DNA of 13,910 bases, from the NCBI GenBank assembly GCA_946479905.1, contig CAMLIA010000118.1, forward strand, positions 1 to 13,910. The letters are read 5' to 3'. The notes beneath the pieces are model-generated. The model worked only from the letters and a program-made list of their open reading frames with translations, had not been told where the DNA came from and ran no database searches. Position 1 is the first letter of the stretch, and each line of letters starts with the position of its first letter. The stretch comes from an uncultured Frankiales bacterium (GTDB taxonomy: Bacteria > Actinomycetota > Actinomycetes > Mycobacteriales > SCTD01). This document shows positions 1 to 4,779 of this stretch, piece after piece. Made by a program: the position numbers and the translations under genes.

Positions 1-41
1 GCGACCGCATGGGCATAGAACTCGTCCGGCGAGAGCGGCAT
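1..41 (-). CDS. 5' end of an unidentified gene leaving the window
   Basis: An ATG on the minus strand at 41-39 opens a frame reading MPLSPDEFYAHAV to the window edge (13 codons visible). The start is supported by a -10-like TAGCGT on the minus strand (53-48) that ends exactly 6 nt before the ATG, which would give a leaderless mRNA. The gene is divergent from the one at 104. Thirteen residues are too few to name a family. Confidence 0.5.
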   Translation of the reverse strand, partial: MPLSPDEFYAHAV

Positions 42-47
42 GATCCG

Positions 48-53
48 ACGCTA
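48..53 (-). promoter_or_regulatory. -10-like element for the partial gene at 1-41
   Basis: Read on the minus strand this is TAGCGT, fitting the actinobacterial TAnnnT -10 pattern. Six nucleotides separate it from the ATG at 41, so transcription would be expected to begin at or next to the A of the start codon. No good TTGACA-like -35 is visible upstream. The leaderless reading is an inference from spacing. Confidence 0.4.
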
Positions 54-66
54 GCCCAGGCGACCC

Positions 67-80
67 GCGCGTTTTCGCGC
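67..80. repeat. Short perfect inverted repeat in the divergent intergenic region
   Basis: GCGCG, TTTT, CGCGC forms a perfect 5-bp stem with a 4-nt loop between the divergent genes at 41 and 104. It lies just upstream of the GGAG that serves the gene at 104. It could be an operator or a small leader hairpin, or chance in GC-rich DNA. Confidence 0.25.
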
Positions 81-103
81 TCACTTTTCGGAGATCCCTA
101 GGC

Positions 104-499
104 ATGTCGCTGGATCGGTTGCTCGGCACCTGGGACTTCTCGATGCAGCACGTGGCGCTGCCAGTGCCTGTGGTGGGGCACCAGCGGTACGAGCCTGTGC
201 TCGACGGCGCCTTCGTGATGCTGCACTGGAGCTACGACCACCCGGACTTCCCGAACGCCATCGCACTGTTGGACGAGCAGGCGTGTCACTACTTCGACGT
301 CCGCGGCGTCACCCGGCTCTTCGACCTGCGGCTCGACGAGCAGGGCTGGTCGATGATCCGGCGCGACGCCGACTTCTGGCAGCGGTCCACCGCCCGGTTC
401 GTGGGGACCGACGAGATGGTCGGGAGCGGCGAGAACTCCCACGACGGCGGGCGCACCTGGGAGCACGACTTCTCGATGACCTGGTCTCGTCTCTTCTGA
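104..499 (+). CDS. Small uncharacterised protein, lipocalin-like (DUF1579-like)
   Basis: This is a 131-residue soluble protein with no signal peptide or membrane segment. It opens with LLGTWDF, the G-x-W signature seen near the N-terminus of calycin/lipocalin-type beta-barrels. It continues with alternating beta-strand-like stretches rich in aromatic residues (YEPVLDGAFVMLHWSY, HYFDVRGVTRLFDLRL). This resembles DUF1579-type proteins, whose ligands are mostly unknown. The length is typical of a single barrel. The ATG at 104 is preceded by GGAG at 90-93, a rather long 10-nt spacing. The gene ends 35 nt before the ATPase gene, which appears to have its own promoter. The family link is by pattern only and no function can be assigned. 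Confidence 0.75.
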   Translation: MSLDRLLGTWDFSMQHVALPVPVVGHQRYEPVLDGAFVMLHWSYDHPDFPNAIALLDEQACHYFDVRGVTRLFDLRLDEQGWSMIRRDADFWQRSTARFVGTDEMVGSGENSHDGGRTWEHDFSMTWSRLF

Positions 500-522
500 G
501 CGGCGATGTCCGGGACGGGCTC

Positions 523-528
523 TAGCCT
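523..528 (+). promoter_or_regulatory. -10-like element of the ATPase gene, leaderless spacing
   Basis: TAGCCT fits the actinobacterial TAnnnT -10 consensus and ends 6 nt before the GTG at 535. Transcription would start at about the G of the start codon. No Shine-Dalgarno sequence is visible before this GTG, which agrees with a leaderless mRNA. No clear -35 is present. Confidence 0.45.
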
Positions 529-534
529 CCGGGT

Positions 535-1695
535 GTGATTCGGGTCGTCGCGGTCGAGGGGTACCGGTCGTTGCGGGACCTGCGCACGCCGCTCGACGGG
601 TTGAACGTCGTGACCGGACCGAACGGCTCCGGCAAGTCGAGCTTCTACAAGGCGCTGAGGCTGCTCGCGGATGCGTCACGCAACGGTGCCGTGGCGGCTC
701 TCGCGCGTGAGGGTGGCCTGCCGTCGGCGCTCTGGGCGGGGCCTTCGGTCATCGGTGGTGCCGTCCGCAGGGGTGAGCATCCGGTCCAAGGGACGGCATC
801 GCGTGGGCCGGTGCACCTGAGGCTCGGCTTCGCCAGCGACGAGTACGGCTACGCGATGGATCTCGGGCTGCCCGCGCCGGGCAACAGCGCGTTCCAGCTG
901 GACCCCGAGATCAAGCGCGAGGTGGTCTGGCACGGGCCGGTGCTCCGGCCGGCCGCCCTGCTCTGCGACAGGAGCGGGAGCCGGGTCCGGTTGCGCGACG
1001 AGGCCGGCGCGTGGGTCGACGTGCCAGGCGAGCTCGCGCCGTACGACTCGATGCTGTCCGAGCTCGCCAGCACCGACCAGGCTCCGGAGCTGGTCCTGCT
1101 GCGGCGCCAGCTCCAGACCTGGCGGTTCTACGACCACTTCCGCACCGACAGCGACGCGCCGGCCCGTCGACCGCAGGTCGGCACGCGCACGACCGCGCTC
1201 GCCCACGACGGCGCGGACCTGGCTGCGGCCCTCCAGACGATCGTGGAGATCGGCGATGCGGAAGGTCTCGCTGCGGCCGTCGACGCTGCCTTCCCCGGCA
1301 GCACCCTCGACCTGAGCACCGGAAGCGGGTTCCTGACCGGGCTGCGTCAGCCGGGGATGCTGCGACCGCTACCGGCCGCCGAGCTGTCCGACGGCACGTT
1401 GCGCTACCTGCTGCTCGTCGCCGCGCTGCTGACGCCCCGCCCCCCTCAGCTGCTGGTCTTCAACGAGCCGGAGACCAGCCTCCACCCGGACCTGCACGCC
1501 CCCCTGGCGGCGCTGATGCTTGCGGTCGCCCGGCAGACGCAGATCGTCGTCGTCTCGCACGCCGTCGGCTTCGTCGAGCGACTCACCTCCGGCACCGAGG
1601 CGCGGCGGATCGAGCTGACGAAGGAGCTCGGCCAGACCCAGCTCGTCGGTCAGGGGCTGATGGGCCGCGGCGCCTGGCACTGGCCCGAGCGCTGA
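535..1695 (+). CDS. Stand-alone AAA/ABC-type predicted ATPase (COG4637-like)
   Basis: This 386-residue protein is a RecF/SMC-like ATPase without a long coiled coil. The Walker A motif GPNGSGKS is at residues 28-35. The ABC signature-like LSDGTLR is at 284-290. Walker B with the catalytic glutamate (LLVFNEPETSLHP) is at 306-318, and the H-loop histidine is near 342 in VVVSHAVGF. The family (COG4637, AAA_21 type) is a predicted ATPase resembling the ATPase part of OLD nucleases. I see no TOPRIM domain, and the protein ends soon after the H-loop. All nucleotide-binding motifs are intact, so it should hydrolyse ATP; its client is unknown. The start is GTG, chosen because MIRVVAVEGYRSL begins the first strand of the fold. 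It ends 15 nt from the convergent gene at 1711. No nuclease or defence partner lies nearby. Confidence 0.88.
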   Translation: MIRVVAVEGYRSLRDLRTPLDGLNVVTGPNGSGKSSFYKALRLLADASRNGAVAALAREGGLPSALWAGPSVIGGAVRRGEHPVQGTASRGPVHLRLGFASDEYGYAMDLGLPAPGNSAFQLDPEIKREVVWHGPVLRPAALLCDRSGSRVRLRDEAGAWVDVPGELAPYDSMLSELASTDQAPELVLLRRQLQTWRFYDHFRTDSDAPARRPQVGTRTTALAHDGADLAAALQTIVEIGDAEGLAAAVDAAFPGSTLDLSTGSGFLTGLRQPGMLRPLPAAELSDGTLRYLLLVAALLTPRPPQLLVFNEPETSLHPDLHAPLAALMLAVARQTQIVVVSHAVGFVERLTSGTEARRIELTKELGQTQLVGQGLMGRGAWHWPER

Positions 1696-1710
1696 CCGAG
1701 GAGGGACCGC

Positions 1711-1878
1711 TCAGGAGGGAGCCGCGGAGACCTCGGCCTGGTCGGTGACGGCCGTCGTGCGAGGAGCCGGGAGCAGGGCCCCGACGTCCAGCAGGTCCTG
1801 CTGCCCGCAGACCTGGCACCGACCGATGACGTAGCCGGCGTCGAACTCGGCGACGACGGTCCAGACGTGTGCGCGCAT
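1711..1878 (-). CDS. Small 55-residue protein with one CxxC motif
   Basis: A complete minus-strand frame of 55 residues begins MRAHVWTVVAEFDAGYVIG and carries one CQVCG motif at residues 21-25, then an Ala/Pro/Thr-rich tail. The ATG at 1878 is preceded by GGAAGAGG with a 6-nt gap to the start, a good Shine-Dalgarno sequence. Codons have G or C at the third position almost throughout. These points support a real gene despite its size. A single CxxC could be half a zinc-binding site completed by dimerisation, or a redox pair. It lies 125 nt downstream of RNase AS on the same strand and converges with the ATPase gene. I do not recognise a family. Confidence 0.6.
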   Translation of the reverse strand: MRAHVWTVVAEFDAGYVIGRCQVCGQQDLLDVGALLPAPRTTAVTDQAEVSAAPS

Positions 1879-1897
1879 GTGCTGCCTCTTCCGATGT

Positions 1898-1911
1898 CAG
1901 GCTTGTGCCTG
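1898..1911. repeat. Short inverted repeat upstream of the small CxxC gene
   Basis: CAGGC, TTGT, GCCTG is a perfect 5-bp stem with a 4-nt loop, 19 nt upstream of the small gene's start. It would sit in its leader if transcription begins farther upstream. The role is unknown and it may be chance. Confidence 0.25.
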
Positions 1912-1944
1912 GTGACGTCGTACCAAGCCGCGCCCGCCGGTCGT

Positions 1945-1962
1945 GGCCTTTTCGCGAAGGCC
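1945..1962 (-). terminator. Possible hairpin terminator after RNase AS
   Basis: A perfect 6-bp inverted repeat (GGCCTT and AAGGCC, loop of 6) lies 41 nt beyond the RNase AS stop on its transcript. There is no U-tract after it on the minus strand, so it would be an atypical terminator, or simply an RNA-stabilising hairpin. This is the strongest hairpin in the 125-nt gap between RNase AS and the small gene. Confidence 0.35.
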
Positions 1963-2003
1963 CTCCCGGTCTGCCAGGCGAGTCTCACGGGAGAGGAAGG
2001 CGC

Positions 2004-2489
2004 TCAGACGACGAGGCCGAGGCGGTAGGCGGCCTCGGCCAGCGCGTCGTACTTCACCTTCACGTGCCGGGCGTCCTGCAGCGCGTCGTGCAGGCCGGAC
2101 TCCTGCTGGGGCAGCCGGGGCCGGCCGAGGTGCTCCCAGAGCTGCCGCACGTCGAGGGTGAACCGCGGCAGCTGCCGAGGCAGCGACGGCATGTCGCCCC
2201 ACAGCTGGCAGAGCGCGACGTGGTCGTAGGCGCCGTACCAGGCCCACCAGACCGGGTCGTCGCCGAAGAACGCCTCGAGCTCCCGCGCGATGACCGAGCG
2301 CGGCTTCCAGGTCGAGGTGGGCGGCAGCTGCGGCAGCACGTTGTCGGCCACCCACGGGTGCACGGCGAGCGGGTCGAACTCCGAGGACACCGCGTAGTAC
2401 TCCCGGCCGTCCTCGGCGACGGCAGCGACCGACACCAGGGTCACGACGGAGGTCGTGTCGCCGAACTCGAGGTCGAGGAAGAACCGCAC
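2004..2489 (-). CDS. 3'-5' exoribonuclease RNase AS (Rv2179c family)
   Basis: RNase AS is a DEDDh-type 3'-5' exoribonuclease characterised as Rv2179c in Mycobacterium tuberculosis, where it prefers adenylate-containing RNA. The 161-residue product matches the family in length. The five metal/catalytic residues are visible: D6 and E8 in MRFFLDLEF, D89 in WYGAYDHVALCQLWG, and H134 and D139 in GLHDALQDAR. EDGREYYAVSSEFDP is also typical. I chose the GTG at 2489 because family members begin directly with the first catalytic strand (V-R-x-F) and a -10-like GAGACT ends 6 nt before it. An ATG at 2510 adds seven residues (MGWETRP) and has GGGAG six nt upstream, so it is a real alternative. Its 5' end nearly touches the divergent DUF1028 gene. 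Confidence 0.9.
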   Translation of the reverse strand: MRFFLDLEFGDTTSVVTLVSVAAVAEDGREYYAVSSEFDPLAVHPWVADNVLPQLPPTSTWKPRSVIARELEAFFGDDPVWWAWYGAYDHVALCQLWGDMPSLPRQLPRFTLDVRQLWEHLGRPRLPQQESGLHDALQDARHVKVKYDALAEAAYRLGLVV

Positions 2490-2494
2490 GGGCC

Positions 2495-2501
2495 TAGTCT
2501 C
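2495..2501. promoter_or_regulatory. Overlapping divergent -10-like elements
   Basis: On the plus strand TAGTCT (2495-2500) lies 8 nt before the ATG of the DUF1028 gene at 2509. On the minus strand GAGACT (2501-2496) lies 6 nt before the GTG of RNase AS at 2489. The two hexamers share five base pairs. If both are used, the transcripts are leaderless or nearly so, and the two RNA polymerase sites would exclude each other. This is inference from spacing. Confidence 0.4.
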
Positions 2502-2508
2502 CCAGCCC

Positions 2509-3300
2509 ATGACGTTCTCCCTCGTCGCGACGGCCGACGACCAGTGGGGCGTGGCCGTCGCCAGCAAGTTCCTGGCCGTCGGCGCCGCCGTCCCGGCCGC
2601 ACAGCACGGCGTCGGCGCGGTGGCGACCCAGTCGTTCGCGAACCTGGCCTACCGGCCCGACGGCCTGCGGATGCTGGCCGAGGGCAAGACGGCCCAGCAG
2701 GCCCTCGACGCCCTGACCGCGGCCGACGAGCTGCGCGAGCAGCGGCAGGCCGGGGTCGTCGACCGGCACGGCGGAGCCGCCACGTTCACCGGCAGCCAGT
2801 GCCACGCGTGGGCGGGCGGGCGGACCGGCGACGGCTGGGCGGCGCAGGGCAACATCCTCACCGGGCCGGAGGTCGTGGACGCCCTGGCGGACACCTTCGA
2901 GAGCACCCGCGGACCGCTGAGCGAGCGGCTCGCGAAGGCGCTGCTCGCGGGCGACCGCGCCGGCGGCGACCGCCGGGGCCGGCAGTCCGCCGTGCTCCTC
3001 GTCGTGAGCGAGGGCGGCGGGTACGGCGGTGGCTCGGACGTCCTCGTCGACCTGCGCGTCGACGACCACCCCGATCCCGTGCTCGAGCTGCAGCGGCTGC
3101 TCGACCTGCACCACCTGTACTTCGGCAAGCCGGAGGAGACGCTGCCGCTGGAGGGCGCGCTCGCCGACGAGGTGGCGACGAAGCTGGAGGCCCTGGGGTA
3201 CTCAGACCTCGAGGACTGGGCCGGCGTCGAGAACTACGAGGAGCGGATGGTCCCCGGGGCCATCGACGTCCTCGTCCTGCAGAAGCTGCGTGAGGCATGA
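2509..3300 (+). CDS. DUF1028 family protein, Ntn-hydrolase-like
   Basis: This 263-residue protein begins MTFSLVATADDQWGVAVASK, the hallmark N-terminus of DUF1028. It continues with conserved blocks including GAVATQSFAN, the GVVDRHGGAATFTGSQC region, the QGNILTGPEVVDAL region and GDRRGRQSAVLLVV. DUF1028 is placed with the Ntn-hydrolase fold, so the residue exposed after Met removal (Thr2) could be a nucleophile. No activity is established to my knowledge. The C-terminal part (about 180-263) resembles the peptidoglycan-binding-like tail seen in some members. No signal peptide is visible, so it is probably cytosolic. No Shine-Dalgarno sequence precedes the ATG, and a TAGTCT element 8 nt upstream suggests a near-leaderless mRNA. 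Its stop overlaps the glycerol kinase start (ATGA), indicating translational coupling. Confidence 0.88.
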   Translation: MTFSLVATADDQWGVAVASKFLAVGAAVPAAQHGVGAVATQSFANLAYRPDGLRMLAEGKTAQQALDALTAADELREQRQAGVVDRHGGAATFTGSQCHAWAGGRTGDGWAAQGNILTGPEVVDALADTFESTRGPLSERLAKALLAGDRAGGDRRGRQSAVLLVVSEGGGYGGGSDVLVDLRVDDHPDPVLELQRLLDLHHLYFGKPEETLPLEGALADEVATKLEALGYSDLEDWAGVENYEERMVPGAIDVLVLQKLREA

Positions 3301-4757
3301 GCGTCCTCGCGATCGACTGCGGCACGACCGGGGTGACAGCCCTGGTCGTCAGCGAGGACGGCCGGGTGGAGAGCCGCGGCTACCAGGAGTTCGCGCAGCA
3401 CTTCCCCGAGCCGGGCTGGGTCGAGCACGAGCCCGAGGAGATCTGGGTCGCGGTCATCTCCGCCTGCCGGCAGGCGCTCGAGGGCCACGAGGTCACCGCG
3501 GTCGGCATCACCGTGCAGCGCGAGACCGCCTGCTTCTGGGACCGCGCGACCCTGCAGTCGCCGCGCCGCGCGATCGTCTGGCAGGACCGTCGCACCAGCC
3601 ACCTGTGCGACCACATGAGGGAGCACGAGCCGCGGATCGCGGAGCTCACCGGGCTGCGCCTCGACCCGTACTTCACGGCCACCAAGCTGGCCTGGGTCAG
3701 CCGGCACGACCGGCGCACCTGGGAAGGGGTGACAGCGGGTCGTACGGCGCTCGGGACCGTCGACTCCTACGTCGTGGCCCGCCTGACGGGTGGCCGTCGG
3801 CACGTCACCGATGCGAGCAACGCCTCACGGACGCTGCTCTACGACCTGCGCCAGGGGCGGTGGTCCGAGGAGCTGTGCGCGCTGTTCGGCGTACCCCTGA
3901 CGGCGCTCCCCGAGGTCGTGCCCAGCTGGGGCGAGGTGGGCCGGACCGACCCGGTCGCGTTCCTCGGGCTCGACCTGCCGATCGCGGGGATCGCCGGTGA
4001 CCAGCAGGCCGCGCTGTTCGGGCAGGGCTGCTACGAGGAGGGCCGGAGCAAGTGCACCTACGGCACCGGGTCGTTCGTGCTGGTGAACACCGGCACCACC
4101 CCGGTGCTCAGCGAGCGGCTGCTGACGACGGTCGCGTGGATGGCACCGGACGGAACCCTGACCTACGCGCTGGAGGGCGCGGTGTTCGTGACCGGGGCCG
4201 CGGTGCAGTGGCTGCGCGACGGGCTGCAGGTGATCCAGTCCGCGCCGGAGGTGGAGGCGCTGGCCCGCCAGGTCCCGGACAGCGGCGGCGTGGTGTTCGT
4301 CCCCGCACTGACAGGGCTCGGGGCGCCCTGGTGGGACCCCGACGCCCGCGGCACGGTCCTGGGCATCACCCGAGGCACCACCCGCAGCCACCTGGCCCGA
4401 GCCACCCTGGACGCGATCGCCTTCGAGGTGCGGGACGTCGTCGACGCGATGACGAGCGAGGCCGGCTGCCAGGTCCCCAGCCTGCAGGTCGACGGCGGGG
4501 CCTGCTCCAACGACCTGCTCTGCCAGCTCCAGGCCGACCAGCTCGGCGTACCCGTCCAGCGGCCCGAGGTGCTCGAGACGACCGCCCTCGGGGCCGCCTT
4601 CCTCGCCGGGCTCGGGACCGGGGTGTGGTCGAGCCCTGCGGAGCTCGCGAGCACCTGGCGGCTGGACCGCCGCTTCGAGCCGACGGCCGGGGTGCGGGAC
4701 GACGGCAGCCACGAGCGGTGGACCCGGGCGGTGGCGAGGAGCCTCGACTGGGTCTGA
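3297..4757 (+). CDS. glpK: Glycerol kinase (FGGY family)
   Basis: The enzyme phosphorylates glycerol with ATP to sn-glycerol 3-phosphate in the cytosol. The 486-residue protein shows the FGGY two-domain pattern. The glycerol-contact residues known from E. coli GlpK are all present: R75 and E76 in VQRET, W95 in AIVWQDRRT, Y125 in RLDPYFTATK, and D235 in AGIAGDQQAALFGQ. YGTGSFVLVNTG, the FTGLGAPYWDP-like block (LTGLGAPWWDP) and LQVDGGACSND are also typical. The N-terminal phosphate loop reads DCGTTGVTA where classical enzymes have DQGTTSSRA, so an ATP-side arginine is replaced by threonine. It is somewhat shorter than the usual roughly 500 residues. It overlaps DUF1028 by 4 nt and sits 22 nt before the large regulator. 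No GlpF transporter or GlpD dehydrogenase is in the window. A related polyol kinase is the main alternative. Confidence 0.85.
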   Translation: MSVLAIDCGTTGVTALVVSEDGRVESRGYQEFAQHFPEPGWVEHEPEEIWVAVISACRQALEGHEVTAVGITVQRETACFWDRATLQSPRRAIVWQDRRTSHLCDHMREHEPRIAELTGLRLDPYFTATKLAWVSRHDRRTWEGVTAGRTALGTVDSYVVARLTGGRRHVTDASNASRTLLYDLRQGRWSEELCALFGVPLTALPEVVPSWGEVGRTDPVAFLGLDLPIAGIAGDQQAALFGQGCYEEGRSKCTYGTGSFVLVNTGTTPVLSERLLTTVAWMAPDGTLTYALEGAVFVTGAAVQWLRDGLQVIQSAPEVEALARQVPDSGGVVFVPALTGLGAPWWDPDARGTVLGITRGTTRSHLARATLDAIAFEVRDVVDAMTSEAGCQVPSLQVDGGACSNDLLCQLQADQLGVPVQRPEVLETTALGAAFLAGLGTGVWSSPAELASTWRLDRRFEPTAGVRDDGSHERWTRAVARSLDWV

Positions 4758-4764
4758 GCGTTCT

Positions 4765-4770
4765 GGGAGG
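4765..4770 (+). promoter_or_regulatory. Ribosome binding site for the cyclase-like regulator
   Basis: GGGAGG lies in the 22-nt gap after the glycerol kinase stop. Nine nt separate it from ATC at 4780. No ATG, GTG or TTG occurs in the reading frame near it; the first is GTG at 4948. The site therefore argues that translation starts upstream of the zinc ribbon on a non-standard codon. Confidence 0.5.
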
Positions 4771-4779
4771 ATTTGCGCC

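Noticed and set aside
535..1695. Calling the stand-alone ATPase an anti-phage defence gene
   Set aside because: There is no TOPRIM, nuclease, reverse transcriptase or toxin partner nearby, and no sign of a defence island or mobile element.
1687..1712. Inverted repeat GAGCG and CGCTC between the convergent ATPase and small CxxC genes, as a bidirectional terminator
   Set aside because: Only five base pairs with a 16-nt loop and no T-tract, so not distinguishable from chance at this GC content.
1869..3293. 474-codon plus-strand frame across RNase AS and DUF1028
   Set aside because: It overlaps two genes with clear family motifs in other frames, and its own translation is Arg/Gly/Pro-rich noise.
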